DNA of 64,000 nucleotides from Vibrio renipiscarius (GCF_000827885.1 NZ_JTKH01000008.1:62001-126000); one strand, 5' to 3'. Counted from the first letter of the stretch, positions 1-8,924 are shown. Numbers and translations are program-made. Notes: generated by a model from the letters alone, not told the origin.

Positions 1-607
1 TTTCTAACACCAAAGAAGAGAGTGGCAGTTGAGCGACAGCTTGACGCGTTTTATTCGCTCGCGGATAGGTAATCACCCCACCGATACCAAGATAAAAGCC
101 TAAATCGATAAATTGCATCGCTTGTTGGTAGCTACCCGAAAATCCATGCAGAATGCCTCCGTACTCAAAACGCGATTGCTTGAGTAGTTGTATCAGTCGA
201 TTATGGGTCTTACGAGCATGGAGAATCATTGGTAATCGATGCTGCTTAGCAAGCGCAACTTGATCAAGAAAAAAAGCCTCTTGCTGCGCCATAGGGATAT
301 CCACCATCGCATCTAATCCACACTCACCAATCGCGACGCATCGCGAGCCACGAGACGCGATTTTTTCATCTAACGCTGCCACAGCATCGTGTGATTGTTG
401 CGCAAGAAAATAAGGATGGAATCCCAGCGCGTAATAAATCGAGGGAAATTGCTCACTGAGTAACGCCAAGCGAGACCAGTTTTCAACTCCCGTTGCAGGC
501 AGCAGTAACCGTTCAACGCCGGTTTGTTGAGCGCTTTGGAGGTGTTGTTCGATATTCGCCGCAAAAGGCGCAAAATCTAAATGGCAGTGGGTATCAAAAA
601 GGCGCAT
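1..607 (-). CDS. TatD family hydrolase (YjjV-like), C-terminus off window
   Basis: This is a metal-dependent hydrolase of the TatD deoxyribonuclease family, cut by the left edge after about 202 codons. The N-terminus reads MRLFDTHCHLDF, which carries the HxH metal-binding motif typical of the amidohydrolase-fold TatD group. Further on come the family motifs ALGFHPYF, AIGECGLD (metal-binding Glu), ILHARKTHN and LHGFSGS. The start ATG at 607 overlaps the stop of the upstream small gene by one base (TAATG), which implies translational coupling. The best family match is the YjjV branch rather than TatD itself, but the missing C-terminus limits this. Its cellular substrate is not evident from the sequence. 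Confidence 0.88.
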   Translation of the reverse strand, partial: MRLFDTHCHLDFAPFAANIEQHLQSAQQTGVERLLLPATGVENWSRLALLSEQFPSIYYALGFHPYFLAQQSHDAVAALDEKIASRGSRCVAIGECGLDAMVDIPMAQQEAFFLDQVALAKQHRLPMILHARKTHNRLIQLLKQSRFEYGGILHGFSGSYQQAMQFIDLGFYLGIGGVITYPRANKTRQAVAQLPLSSLVLE

Positions 608-759
608 TACTGCTGCGCCTTAGAAGAGGGGTTGGATTGTTTTTGTGCGCATGGGTCCGCGCGGTAAGCAACGCAACTGCGCTTTTGCTCTGGGGTCAGT
701 CCCATCGACAAACACCATTGATCGTACTTTTTTAACCAGCGTCTAAACCAAGCCCACAT
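607..759 (-). CDS. Small DUF5363-type protein (50 aa)
   Basis: This 50-residue reading frame starts MWAWFRRWLKKYDQW and contains LTPEQKRSCVAY followed by a polar tail ending KAQQ. It resembles the short DUF5363 proteins found in front of yjjV-like genes in vibrios. The start is supported by an AGGGA ribosome-binding sequence, and the stop overlaps the TatD-family start by one base, so the two are probably co-translated. The N-terminus is aromatic and basic and could form a membrane-associated amphipathic helix, which is inference. Function is unknown. Confidence 0.7.
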   Translation of the reverse strand: MWAWFRRWLKKYDQWCLSMGLTPEQKRSCVAYRADPCAQKQSNPSSKAQQ

Positions 760-773
760 ACGTCGTCCCTTTT

Positions 774-1547
774 TTATTGCTCAGCGCGCTTAAACATCAA
801 CTCGGTCGGTGTTGATTCTTCTTCAACAAAGTAATAACCCGCCACGTCAAACTGAGTGAGATCCGCCACACTTGAGATGCGATTCTCAATAATATAGCGT
901 GCCATCATGCCACGTGCTTTCTTCGCGTAAAAACTGATCACCTTGTATTGACCGTTTTTACAGTCTTTAAAGATCGGCGTAATGACCTGCGCATCTAACG
1001 CTTTTGGTTTCACCGCTTTAAAATACTCATTCGATGCCAGATTGATCAAAACGTTGTCACCCTGTTCATTGATCGCTTGGTTCAGTTTATCCGTAATCAC
1101 ACTCCCCCAGAACTGATACAAGTTCGCACCATTGTCATTCGCGAGCTTAGTCCCCATCTCAAGACGGTAAGGCTGCATCAGGTCAAGCGGCTTGAGTAAG
1201 CCATACAAGCCAGACAACATACGTAGATGCTGCTGTGCATAGTCGAAATCGTCCTCTGACAGCGTTTCGGCGTCTAAACCGGTATAGACGTCGCCCTTAA
1301 AGGCTAAGATCGCCTGACGAGCGTTCTGGGGCGTAAACGTCTCTTCCCACTCTTGAAAACGACCAACGTTCAAATCCGCAATTTTATCGCTGACCTTCAT
1401 CAAGCTCGCCACATCCGCCGGCGTCAACTGGCGACATACTTCAATCAACTGCTTAGAGTACGCAACCAACTCCGGCTGAGTGAACCGTTCTGTCGCCAAT
1501 GGCGATTCATAATCTAAGGTCTTGGCAGGGGAAACAACTATCAGCAT
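774..1547 (-). CDS. yaaA: Peroxide stress protein YaaA
   Basis: This 257-residue protein is full length for the YaaA (UPF0246/DUF328) family. It begins with the characteristic [16 protein letters not shown], and it has the conserved LYGLLKPLD region and a C-terminal [11 protein letters not shown] segment. In E. coli YaaA is induced by OxyR and limits the intracellular iron available for Fenton chemistry under hydrogen peroxide stress; that role is transferred from the family. It stands 14 bp upstream of the DUF5363-TatD pair on the same strand and may share their transcript. A GAAGAGT ribosome-binding sequence precedes the ATG. No OxyR site was identified. Confidence 0.93.
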   Translation of the reverse strand: MLIVVSPAKTLDYESPLATERFTQPELVAYSKQLIEVCRQLTPADVASLMKVSDKIADLNVGRFQEWEETFTPQNARQAILAFKGDVYTGLDAETLSEDDFDYAQQHLRMLSGLYGLLKPLDLMQPYRLEMGTKLANDNGANLYQFWGSVITDKLNQAINEQGDNVLINLASNEYFKAVKPKALDAQVITPIFKDCKNGQYKVISFYAKKARGMMARYIIENRISSVADLTQFDVAGYYFVEEESTPTELMFKRAEQ

Positions 1548-1586
1548 GACTTTACTCTTCCATTTATCATCAGATGATTAGAGTAC

Positions 1587-1617
1587 AAAAAAAGCCATGC
1601 AATGTCTGCATGGCTTT
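1587..1617 (-). terminator. Intrinsic terminator of the symporter gene
   Basis: An 11-bp perfect stem (1591-1601 with 1607-1617) encloses a 5-base loop. On the minus strand the stem is followed by seven T, so it should end transcription of the symporter gene before yaaA. Confidence 0.85.
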
Positions 1618-1648
1618 ATGTATCAATTCAATCGTTTCTATCTATTGG

Positions 1649-3088
1649 CTACGATTCTTTTTTCTTCTCATCCGTATACCAGATACCTTCTTCAAGCTGA
1701 GATTTCAGCTCTGGGTATTCATTGGCATCAAACGTCGGCAGTTTGCCTTCTTTTAACTGGCGGTTGTAATCTTTCGCCAGTTTAATCACCGTACCGGAAA
1801 GTAAAATGATCGCCACCAAGTTCACGATAGCCATTAAGCCCATAGAAACATCGGCCAATGCCCACACGACTGGTAGTGATGCTAGCGCACCAAACATAAC
1901 CATACCAAGAACGATAATACGGAACAGGCCAAGACCCGCTTTGTGGTTATGCTCTAAGAAGATTAAGTTCGTTTCTGCGTACGAGTAGTTAGCAATGATT
2001 GAGGTGAAAGCGAAGAAGAAAATCGCGACCGCAACAAAGATGCTGCCCCAATTACCAACTTGCGAGCTGAGAGCCGCTTGAGTCAGTTCGATACCGGTCA
2101 CTTGACCACCAGGAACAAACTCACCTGACATTAAGATAATCGACACTGTCGCCGAACAAATCACAATCGTATCAACAAAAACACCGAGCATTTGCACATA
2201 ACCTTGTGATGCCGGGTGTGGTGGGTACGGTGTGGCAGATGCAGCTGCGTTTGGCGCAGAACCCATACCCGCTTCGTTCGAGAACAAACCGCGTTTTACG
2301 CCGTTAATCATTGCTTGAGCGATCGCATAACCGACACCACCCGCCGCCGCTTCTTGCAGACCAAAGGCGCTCTTAACGATCAACGTTATGATTGCAGGCA
2401 GTTTTTCGATATTGGCAATCATCACAAACAGCGCAAGTGCTAGGTAAGCTGTTGCCATGATTGGCACAACCAGCTCAGCCACGCGTGCAATACGCTTGAT
2501 ACCACCAAAAATAACAATGGCAGACAGCAACACAACCACGATACCGACGTACTTATCATCCCAACCAAATGCATTGTGCATTGCGTTGGCAATCGAGTTT
2601 GCTTGAACCGCGTTGAAAACCAGACCAAAAGCGATGATGAGGAAAATGGAGAACAGCACGCCCATCCAGCGCATGCCCAAGCCTTTTTCCATGTAGTAAG
2701 CCGGACCACCACGGTAGTTACCGTCGTCGTCTTTTGTTTTGTATAACTGTGCAAGTGTACTTTCGGCAAATGATGTTGCCATGCCAAGCATCGCAATCAA
2801 CCACATCCAGAAGATCGCACCAGGACCACCGGCGGTTAGTGCAACAGCAACACCAGCCATGTTACCAGTACCCACACGCGCAGCCAGACTGGTACAAAGA
2901 GCTTGGAAAGAAGAGATACCAGCTTTGTCTGCTTTACGACTGTTCTTCAACACTGAGAACATGTGGCCAAAATGGCGGAACTGAATGAATCCGAGACGGA
3001 TTGTGAAGTAGACGCCCACGCCGACCAAAAGATAAACAAGAATCGACCCCCAAAGCAGGTCGTTCATTAAATTGATTAAGTCTGTCAT
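1649..3088 (-). CDS. Sodium:alanine/glycine symporter (AGCS family)
   Basis: This is an integral inner-membrane amino acid:cation symporter of the AGCS family, 479 residues with about ten or eleven hydrophobic segments. Family signatures include FQALCTSLAARVGTGNMAGV near the N-terminus and GLFSNEAGMGSAPNAAA in the middle. I chose the ATG at 3088 (MTDLINLMNDLLWG) because a GAGGA sequence lies just upstream. An in-frame ATG 60 bases earlier would add an uncharged-poor leader unlike the family. The substrate is probably alanine or glycine with sodium. In some vibrios a relative of this gene is controlled by a tandem glycine riboswitch; I looked for one upstream and found none. The gene is monocistronic with its own terminator. 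Confidence 0.9.
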   Translation of the reverse strand: MTDLINLMNDLLWGSILVYLLVGVGVYFTIRLGFIQFRHFGHMFSVLKNSRKADKAGISSFQALCTSLAARVGTGNMAGVAVALTAGGPGAIFWMWLIAMLGMATSFAESTLAQLYKTKDDDGNYRGGPAYYMEKGLGMRWMGVLFSIFLIIAFGLVFNAVQANSIANAMHNAFGWDDKYVGIVVVLLSAIVIFGGIKRIARVAELVVPIMATAYLALALFVMIANIEKLPAIITLIVKSAFGLQEAAAGGVGYAIAQAMINGVKRGLFSNEAGMGSAPNAAASATPYPPHPASQGYVQMLGVFVDTIVICSATVSIILMSGEFVPGGQVTGIELTQAALSSQVGNWGSIFVAVAIFFFAFTSIIANYSYAETNLIFLEHNHKAGLGLFRIIVLGMVMFGALASLPVVWALADVSMGLMAIVNLVAIILLSGTVIKLAKDYNRQLKEGKLPTFDANEYPELKSQLEEGIWYTDEKKKES

Positions 3089-3779
3089 AACATCCTCATA
3101 GTGAGTTTCGTCGATCTTGCTTCCTTGCCATCCATCTAGCTGCGTCACTAAGTGTCAATTCTTAGTAGTGTATATTTTATTTTTATCAGCTGAGATATGT
3201 AAAACTCGCTTCATGCTTCCGTTTCACGTACCGACGTAATTTTTGACGGGCGGATAATGCAGTGAAGAATAGCAAAAATCAATATGCACACTGGTGCAAT
3301 AGAATGTTATATTTCACTATAAAGTCACTAATGATTAACACAAAAAAGAACAAGCACCCCACAAAGCTGACACAATACCGCCAACTTTTAACAACAAGCC
3401 AAATCTATCAATAGCAATGAAAACAGCATCCGATAAAAATCGACTAACGCCTTGTCTCTACTGGTTTAACTGCACAAAGAGTGTGACTTACTCCCCATTT
3501 CCTATGCGACTTGTCCACGGTGGTAATCAGACCAAGGTTACACCTGATCTTAGCACCAACTTAAAACAGCCAGTTAACATCAAAAATAGCCAAAATTAAT
3601 CGTTTTCACACGGACGAATGCGCACTTTTTGTACAGCAGCGATTTATAAAAACGTACTTCGAGCACAAAACGCCATTAAAAATTCACTGGATCGCAACAA
3701 ATGAGAAATCAATCATAGTTAGCCTTTAATCTCAATGGTATTTAATCTAACCAAGAACAACGTACAACAGAGGTAGCAT
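3089..3779. other. Long intergenic region between divergent genes
   Basis: About 690 bases separate the divergently transcribed symporter and DUF3545 genes. The stretch is AT-rich and must hold both promoters, but I could not fix -10/-35 pairs with confidence. Short open frames here lack ribosome-binding sites and recognisable protein signatures. No riboswitch consensus, tRNA or clear terminator was seen. Confidence 0.5.
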
Positions 3780-3962
3780 ATGGATGGCTTAAACTTTGAT
3801 GACATGATAGACATGGACTTCTCTCGAGGTCGCTCAGCAAAATCAAAACCTGTTAAACGTAAATGGAGAGAAATTGAGGCAATTCAGGATCGCCGTCGCT
3901 TAGAAAAAGAATTGCGCGATATGGATATCGGCTTAGACAAGATGGAACACTTAGAATTTTAA
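3780..3962 (+). CDS. DUF3545 family small protein
   Basis: This 60-residue, highly charged protein starts MDGLNFDDMIDMDFSRG and contains the basic stretch KPVKRKWREIEAIQDRRR followed by an acidic helix. The pattern fits the DUF3545 family of short vibrio and Shewanella proteins. An AGAGGT ribosome-binding site lies six bases before the ATG. It has no membrane segment or signal peptide and is predicted to be cytosolic and helical. It stands alone, with a hairpin 22 bases after its stop. Function is unknown. Confidence 0.8.
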   Translation: MDGLNFDDMIDMDFSRGRSAKSKPVKRKWREIEAIQDRRRLEKELRDMDIGLDKMEHLEF

Positions 3963-3983
3963 ACAACCCAATTGAAATAATTA

Positions 3984-4006
3984 AAGAGGCGCACAAGGCG
4001 CCTCTT
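3984..4006. terminator. Bidirectional hairpin between DUF3545 and hemerythrin genes
   Basis: A 9-bp GC-rich stem (AAGAGGCGC, 3984-3992, with 3998-4006) has a 5-base loop. It sits between two convergent genes. The T-rich flank is better on the minus strand, so it probably mainly ends the hemerythrin transcript. Confidence 0.7.
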
Positions 4007-4031
4007 ACACTTTACTCACAACAACGTCATG

Positions 4032-4571
4032 TTAGCCCGTTTCGCGAACTCGCTTAGCCAATTGAGCGTAATGTTCAGCAATCGTCTCACCAAACACAGG
4101 ATCATCTTCATCCCCTGTGTATTGAGATTGAACCTTCTGCCAATCTTCTGCTATAAAGCGCTCACATATCATGGGTAAAATCGTCGTCTCTTCCAACGTT
4201 AAATGATCTTTTTGCGCGTGCATAAAAGACTCTAACTGTTCGATAAAGAGATGATGGGGCACGACAGCGTCTTGGAGGATCATTTCGACAATATTCATAA
4301 ACGCATGAGTCTTGCATTCTAATAGCTTATGCTCAAACGCCAGATTATCCATGTCTTCACGCGCGCCATAATGCTCGCGATAATAATGATAAAGAATATC
4401 TTCTTTAGGATGATGGTGTTTCTCTGAATATTCAGACAAATAGTCCACCACCTCTTTAATTAAGCTGTAATTGACTGGCTGCTCTTGCTTTAGCAAATCA
4501 ACTTTATTCGCCAATATGGCCAGTAAGCGTACTATATAGCTATGCTCTCGCCTGATTTGCTCAATCATCAT
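4032..4571 (-). CDS. Hemerythrin domain-containing protein
   Basis: This 179-residue protein has the spacing of histidines and acids that bind a di-iron centre in hemerythrin-like four-helix bundles: H10, H54 with D58 (HPKED), H81, and H123 with E127 (DHLTLEE). Relatives bind oxygen, sense redox state or repair iron-sulfur clusters, and the sequence does not distinguish among these. The chosen ATG at 4571 has an AAGGAG site seven bases upstream. A second ATG follows directly, and an in-frame ATG seven codons upstream lacks a site. No signal peptide is visible, so it is probably cytosolic. It stands alone between convergent DUF3545 and the downstream end of ung. Confidence 0.85.
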   Translation of the reverse strand: MMIEQIRREHSYIVRLLAILANKVDLLKQEQPVNYSLIKEVVDYLSEYSEKHHHPKEDILYHYYREHYGAREDMDNLAFEHKLLECKTHAFMNIVEMILQDAVVPHHLFIEQLESFMHAQKDHLTLEETTILPMICERFIAEDWQKVQSQYTGDEDDPVFGETIAEHYAQLAKRVRETG

Positions 4572-4726
4572 CGCGTTTCTCCTTAAACACATACTCTTTG
4601 TAAGTGTATAAGAAAACCCGCGATAAGGTTTAGAGGCTGTTCAAAAAAACACCCTTCGGGCGATCGGCTTTCTACCCACCGGATAAATAAGAGTGATGAT
4701 GGCCCCTCTCTAACGCTGTTTTTCCA

Positions 4727-5413
4727 TCAAACAGAAGTCGGTAATGCCCAGTCAATCGGCGCGACACCCTGCTCGACTAACCATTGATTCGCTTTTGAAA
4801 AATGCTGGCACCCCAAGAAACCGCGATGAGCAGACAAAGGTGAAGGATGCGGCGCTTCGAGTACATAATGTTTCGTGCGATCGATAAAACGCCCTTTCTT
4901 CTGAGCATGTGCCCCCCACAATAGAAACACGATACCGGTATCGCGTTGGTCCAATGCTTCAATCACTTTATCGGTGTATGCCTCCCAACCGGTTGTTTTC
5001 GCATGTGAGTGCGCTTTGCCCTGCTCAACCGTCAGCACGGTATTAAGTAACAACACCCCTTGCTCCGCCCAAGATTGCAAATAGCCATGTTGAGGGACAG
5101 TAAAGCCATCAATATCTTGTACCAACTCTTTGTATATGTTCACGAGTGATGGCGGGGTTTTGATCCCCGGCAGCACAGAGAAACATAAGCCATGGGCTTG
5201 ATCTGGACCGTGGTACGGGTCTTGACCCAAGATGACGACTTTTACCTGGGCAAAAGGAGTGCTATTAAAAGCATTGAAAACCGCACTCTCAGGGGGAAAA
5301 ATCACTTTTCCTTCCGCGCGTTGCTCGGCTACGTAAGTCAATGTTTGCTTAAAGTAAGGCTGCTGCTGTTCGTCGCCGATCACATCATCCCAAGTTGATA
5401 ACTTCGTCATCAT
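4727..5413 (-). CDS. ung: Uracil-DNA glycosylase
   Basis: This family 1 uracil-DNA glycosylase removes uracil from DNA as the first step of base excision repair. The 228 residues match the usual length. The water-activating motif GQDPYHGP lies near residues 63-70 with its catalytic Asp, and the C-terminal DNA-binding loop [11 protein letters not shown] carries the catalytic His. The [11 protein letters not shown] motif is also present. Two adjacent ATG codons could serve as start; the first is preceded by AGAGGA at good spacing. It is followed on the same strand by the hemerythrin gene after about 155 bases, and it lies 73 bases downstream of the repair gene nfo, a sensible functional pairing. 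Confidence 0.97.
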   Translation of the reverse strand: MMTKLSTWDDVIGDEQQQPYFKQTLTYVAEQRAEGKVIFPPESAVFNAFNSTPFAQVKVVILGQDPYHGPDQAHGLCFSVLPGIKTPPSLVNIYKELVQDIDGFTVPQHGYLQSWAEQGVLLLNTVLTVEQGKAHSHAKTTGWEAYTDKVIEALDQRDTGIVFLLWGAHAQKKGRFIDRTKHYVLEAPHPSPLSAHRGFLGCQHFSKANQWLVEQGVAPIDWALPTSV

Positions 5414-5485
5414 AATTATCCTCTATATAGATGCGCGTCATTGTCGCAAAAAATGAAAGAAAAACGAATCGCAACAGGCAATGCC

Positions 5486-6352
5486 TTACGCTTGGCAATG
5501 CCAGTCGCGAAGTTGCTTAATTTCCGCCGCCCACAAATCAGGTTCAATGGTTTCCAAGATTAACGGGATACCATCAAAACGTGCATCTTTGGCAATGTAC
5601 TCAAAACACGCCCAGCCAATATGCCCTTTACCCAAAGCATGATGGCGATCTAATTTGCTGCCTAGCGTCGATTTTGCATCGTTAATGTGCATCGCTTTTA
5701 AATATCGCATACCCACAACTCGATCAAACTCAGCAAAGGTCGCTTCACACGCTTCGTGGCTCGAAAGATCGTACCCCGCGGCAAAGGTATGGCAAGTATC
5801 AAGACAGACACCAATTCGTGATTTATCGTCCACTTGCTCAATGATCGCCGCAAGATGTTCAAATTTCCACCCCAAGTTTGAACCTTGACCGGCGGTATTT
5901 TCTACAACCGCAATGACCTCTGGTACCGCTTGATGCGCCAAATTGATCGATTCAGCAATCGCCGCCAAACACTCACTTTCTGAGATCTTGTTAAGATGAC
6001 TGCCCGGATGAAAATTCAGTAACGTCAGGCCCAATTGATGGCAACGCGCCATTTCATCAATAAAAGCAGCACGCGATTTCTCACGCTTTTCTTCTTCTGG
6101 CGCACCCAAATTAATCAAATAAGAATCGTGAGGCAAAATCTGGTCGGCACTAAAACCCAACATTTTACAGTTTGCTTTAAAGGCACTTATCGTTTTGGCC
6201 TCAAGAGGCTTTGCTGCCCATTGACGTTGATTTTTAGTGAATAAAGCAAACGCGTTCGCGCCAATTTCTCGTGCTCTCATTGGCGCTTGATCAACACCAC
6301 CCGCGGCAGAAACGTGGGCACCGATGTACTTACTTCCGAAATTTTTACTCAT
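5486..6352 (-). CDS. nfo: Deoxyribonuclease IV (AP endonuclease)
   Basis: Endonuclease IV is a zinc-dependent AP endonuclease that cleaves 5' to abasic sites and processes oxidised 3' ends in base excision repair. The 288 residues form one TIM-barrel. Characteristic stretches are [11 protein letters not shown] at the N-terminus, [32 protein letters not shown] and [22 protein letters not shown], which hold the zinc ligands. Length and motifs are complete. It is followed by ung on the same strand. Its upstream region is shared with divergent grcA. No SoxS site was recognised by eye. Confidence 0.97.
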   Translation of the reverse strand: MSKNFGSKYIGAHVSAAGGVDQAPMRAREIGANAFALFTKNQRQWAAKPLEAKTISAFKANCKMLGFSADQILPHDSYLINLGAPEEEKREKSRAAFIDEMARCHQLGLTLLNFHPGSHLNKISESECLAAIAESINLAHQAVPEVIAVVENTAGQGSNLGWKFEHLAAIIEQVDDKSRIGVCLDTCHTFAAGYDLSSHEACEATFAEFDRVVGMRYLKAMHINDAKSTLGSKLDRHHALGKGHIGWACFEYIAKDARFDGIPLILETIEPDLWAAEIKQLRDWHCQA

Positions 6353-6428
6353 GTTATTTGATCACTTTACTCTTTCAATGTGCTCAACACGTAACAAAGG
6401 CTTAGCTCGATGTTCGTGCTTAAAATCC

Positions 6429-6460
6429 GTCATTTTGTAGTTAATTTACGACAAAATGAC
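6429..6460. promoter_or_regulatory. 10-bp inverted repeat, possible operator
   Basis: The arms GTCATTTTGT (6429-6438) and ACAAAATGAC (6451-6460) are perfect reverse complements around a 12-base AT-rich spacer. The spacer contains GTTAATTTA, similar to the GTTAA core of ArcA sites. No T-tract follows on either strand to suggest a terminator. A binding site for a dimeric regulator is inferred. Confidence 0.4.
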
Positions 6461-6574
6461 CATTGTAACTATTTTTTATATTATAAAATAAATTGTAATC
6501 TTGCGTTTTTAAAGCATTTTGTTGATTTAACGCAATAAAATCACCTTCAAAAAAATAAGGTTTTTAGTTGTTTT

Positions 6575-6588
6575 TTGACCTAAATCAA
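6575..6588 (+). promoter_or_regulatory. FNR-binding site upstream of grcA
   Basis: TTGACCTAAATCAA matches the FNR consensus TTGAT-N4-ATCAA at nine of ten defined positions. Its centre lies about 43 bases before the expected transcription start, the position of class II FNR-activated promoters. Confidence 0.8.
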
Positions 6589-6612
6589 TATTATTATAGT
6601 GGATATTAGCTA

Positions 6613-6618
6613 TATAAT
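6613..6618 (+). promoter_or_regulatory. -10 element of grcA promoter
   Basis: A perfect TATAAT hexamer lies 25 bases downstream of the FNR site. No good -35 box is needed at a class II activated promoter. The ribosome-binding site GGAGAAA precedes the grcA ATG by a few bases. Confidence 0.65.
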
Positions 6619-6687
6619 AATTAGCTCAACAAAATATTGAAAACTAACACCAATAACACCACAGAAAATGTGGATTAGGAGAAAGTA

Positions 6688-7065
6688 ATGATTCAAGGCA
6701 TCCAAATTACTAAAGCAGCTAACGACGACCTACTAAACTCAATCTGGCTACTAGACAGCGAAAAGAACGAAGCACGTTGTGTTGCTGCGTCTGCTGGTTT
6801 TGAAGCTGACCAAGTTATTGCAATTAACGATCTAGGTGAGTACGAAAGCCGTGAAGTGGCAATCGAAACTGCACCACGTATCGAAGGTGGCCAACACCTA
6901 AACGTTAACGTTCTACGTCGTGAAACTCTTGAAGATGCAGTTGCACACCCAGAGAACTACCCACAGCTAACGATCCGTGTATCAGGCTACGCTGTACGTT
7001 TTAACTCACTAACGACTGAACAGCAACGCGACGTTATCGCGCGTACGTTCACTGAGTCTCTATAA
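6688..7065 (+). CDS. grcA: Autonomous glycyl radical cofactor GrcA
   Basis: GrcA (YfiD) is a small spare-part protein that replaces the oxygen-damaged glycyl radical domain of pyruvate formate-lyase, restoring anaerobic or microaerobic pyruvate cleavage. The 125-residue sequence ends with the PFL-like radical domain, motif [13 protein letters not shown], in which G100 would carry the radical. The C-terminal [15 protein letters not shown] matches PFL as well. It is preceded by an FNR site and -10 box and followed directly by a terminator, so it is a single-gene anaerobically induced unit. Codon use is strongly biased towards preferred codons, which suggests high expression. Confidence 0.97.
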   Translation: MIQGIQITKAANDDLLNSIWLLDSEKNEARCVAASAGFEADQVIAINDLGEYESREVAIETAPRIEGGQHLNVNVLRRETLEDAVAHPENYPQLTIRVSGYAVRFNSLTTEQQRDVIARTFTESL

Positions 7066-7107
7066 TTTAGCTCGTCACTGACGAAGATAAATTTAGACAC
7101 CGATTTG

Positions 7108-7135
7108 AAAAGCAGGCCAAGCGCCTGCTTTTCTT
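7108..7135 (+). terminator. Intrinsic terminator of grcA
   Basis: The stem AAAAGCAGGC/GCCTGCTTTT (7108-7117 with 7123-7132) has a 5-base loop and runs into TTTTCTTT. Confidence 0.9.
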
Positions 7136-7284
7136 TATCTCGGCGGCCTAGCCCTGTCGAGACACCGTAAATGGATAATAAAAATAACCCATTACGGCGT
7201 AGTGCAAAGAGCAATCTAAGTATCAAGGAGCTTGATTATCCATTATCAACGCCATCACTTAGCCTCTTCTGCGCTGCATTTTAT

Positions 7285-7375
7285 TGCTCAACACACTATC
7301 GGCAAACCATTCGAAAGAATGGGACGCAAAGCTTCCGGTCTAACGATAATCATTATCTACGATAGCGGGGCCACC
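7285..7375 (+). promoter_or_regulatory. Cyclic-di-GMP-I (GEMM) riboswitch upstream of gbpA
   Basis: The aptamer core is recognisable. GGCAAACC at 7301-7308 is followed by a hairpin CCATTC-GAAA-GAATGG (7307-7322) with a GNRA tetraloop. Then come GGGACGCAAAGC (7321-7332), CCGGTC, a variable P2 arm, and GATAGCGGGG (7361-7370). These match the class I c-di-GMP aptamer (GEMM) consensus almost base for base. In V. cholerae a riboswitch of this class (Vc1) precedes gbpA. Downstream lie a perfect hairpin at 7375-7396 and a T-run at 7434-7440 that could form the expression platform. The sequence does not show whether the switch turns expression on or off. Confidence 0.92.
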
Positions 7376-7396
7376 ACTTGATCATTCAATCAAGTG
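7375..7396 (+). promoter_or_regulatory. Hairpin after the c-di-GMP aptamer (candidate expression platform)
   Basis: CACTTGAT (7375-7382) pairs perfectly with ATCAAGTG (7389-7396) around a 6-base loop, directly after the aptamer. It lacks an immediate T-tract, so it may act as an alternative-pairing element or RNA-stability element rather than a simple terminator. Confidence 0.5.
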
Positions 7397-7463
7397 CTGA
7401 GGGTTTACCCCTTTTCACATGCTGAGGTGTGGCATTTTTTGTCAACCTATAAAGGAACATGTG

Positions 7464-8924
7464 ATGTCATCACGTTCAAATAAAACTCTTCTTGCACTTG
7501 CACTGACCGCACTAAGCGGCAATGTCGCTGCACATGGCTATGTCTCTGCCGTTAATGATGGTATTGCGGCAGGCCGCGTCACATTGTGTAAATTCCCAAC
7601 CTCAGATACGAATGAAAAAAACAGTAACTGCGGCGCCATTCAATACGAACCACAAAGCGTAGAAGGCCCAGAAGGTTTCCCTGAAGCCGGACCTGCCGAT
7701 GGTAAAATCGCAAGTGCTCAATCTGCTCTCGCCACGGCACTAGACGAACAGACTGCCGATCGCTGGGTAAAACGCCCTATCACTGCGGGTAAACAAAATT
7801 TTGAATGGACCTTTACGGCAAACCACGTCACCCGTGATTGGAAATACTACATCACAAAGCCTGATTGGAATTCAAATGACGTACTTACTCGCCAATCCTT
7901 TGATCTGACGCCTTTCTGTGTGGTTGAAGGCAATATGGTTCAACCACCAAAACAGGTAAGCCATGAGTGTAACGTACCTGAACGTCAAGGCTACCATGTG
8001 ATTCTGGCCGTTTGGGATGTGGGCGATACCGCTGCCGCGTTTTACAATGTGATTGACGTGAAGTTTGATGGTCAAGGTCCTGTTTTACCTGAATGGAATC
8101 AAGCTGGCCAAATCAATCCAACCATGGATCTGAATATCGGCGATCGCGTTTTCACTCGTGTGTTTGATCATGCAGGTGAAAACAACGCTTACCGCACAGA
8201 GTTAACCATCGATAGCGTCGCGCTAACACAAGCGAAAAACTGGTCTTACGCTCTAGCAAGCAAGGTAAACCAAGAACAAACCGCAATCAAAGCAGGCGAA
8301 CACAAACAAGGTGCTTTCACACCTGTTTACGGCTCTAACCCTGTTTATCTTCAAGCAGAGAGCACACTCACTCGCGTAGAAGTTGGCTATGATATCGAAA
8401 CGACAGAACCTGATTACGCCCTGAGTGTGGAAGGACTGGCGACAGAATATACCATCACAGAACAACCAACCGAATTGGCATTAACCTTGAATGCGACCGG
8501 CGATTTGCAGGCAGAACTCACGGTTTACAACCACGCGCGTGAACCACTCGCGAGTTGGAACGGTTCTCTAACCGATGGTCAATATCAACCAGTAAACCTA
8601 ACTCTGACCAAATCAGAAGCTGGCCACCATATGCTGATCAGTCGTATCAAGGATCAGGCAGGTAATTTGATTAACCAAGAAATGTTCGATTTCCACTTGG
8701 TTGCAGACGTAACGCCACCACCAGTGGGCGAATACGACTTTGTATTCCCGGAAGGCGTTAAGAGCTACACAGCAGGCACACAAGTACTTGCTACTGATGG
8801 CCACATTTACCAATGTAAACCGTTCCCATACTCTGGCTACTGCTCACAGTGGACACAAACGGCGACACAATACGAACCAGCAACCGGTTCTCATTGGTCA
8901 ATGGCGTGGGATAAAGTGAACTAA
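7464..8924 (+). CDS. gbpA: GlcNAc-binding protein A: secreted chitin-active LPMO and adhesin
   Basis: GbpA is secreted by the type II system and binds chitin and mucin GlcNAc. The 486 residues begin with a signal peptide (MSSRSNK, then a hydrophobic core) cleaved after VAA, which leaves H24 as the mature N-terminus. H24 and H121 form the copper histidine brace of an AA10 lytic polysaccharide monooxygenase covering about residues 24-205. Two middle domains follow (about 210-410, cell-surface binding in the V. cholerae protein). A C-terminal CBM73-type chitin-binding domain (about 420-486) is rich in Trp and Tyr with two Cys pairs. The ATG at 7464 has AAAGGA upstream; the in-frame ATG at 7419 lies within the riboswitch leader and is rejected. 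Expression is expected to respond to c-di-GMP. Confidence 0.96.
   Translation: MSSRSNKTLLALALTALSGNVAAHGYVSAVNDGIAAGRVTLCKFPTSDTNEKNSNCGAIQYEPQSVEGPEGFPEAGPADGKIASAQSALATALDEQTADRWVKRPITAGKQNFEWTFTANHVTRDWKYYITKPDWNSNDVLTRQSFDLTPFCVVEGNMVQPPKQVSHECNVPERQGYHVILAVWDVGDTAAAFYNVIDVKFDGQGPVLPEWNQAGQINPTMDLNIGDRVFTRVFDHAGENNAYRTELTIDSVALTQAKNWSYALASKVNQEQTAIKAGEHKQGAFTPVYGSNPVYLQAESTLTRVEVGYDIETTEPDYALSVEGLATEYTITEQPTELALTLNATGDLQAELTVYNHAREPLASWNGSLTDGQYQPVNLTLTKSEAGHHMLISRIKDQAGNLINQEMFDFHLVADVTPPPVGEYDFVFPEGVKSYTAGTQVLATDGHIYQCKPFPYSGYCSQWTQTATQYEPATGSHWSMAWDKVN

Larger units (their letters stand above)
6353..6687. other. Divergent nfo-grcA promoter region
   Basis: This 335-base AT-rich region carries the grcA promoter (FNR site at 6575-6588, -10 at 6613-6618) and, nearer nfo, a 10-bp perfect inverted repeat at 6429-6460. 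No gene is seen. Confidence 0.7.

Noticed and set aside
3089..3300. Possible tandem glycine riboswitch upstream of the sodium:alanine/glycine symporter
   Set aside because: Relatives in vibrios have one, but none of the conserved aptamer segments could be found on the minus strand here.
3417..3599. A 60-codon open frame in the symporter-DUF3545 intergenic region
   Set aside because: No ribosome-binding site, no recognisable motif, and a composition like AT-rich non-coding sequence.
7419..7463. Upstream in-frame ATG of gbpA adding 15 residues
   Set aside because: It lies within the riboswitch expression region, lacks a ribosome-binding site and would disrupt the signal peptide. The ATG at 7464 has AAAGGA and gives the known His24/His121 numbering.
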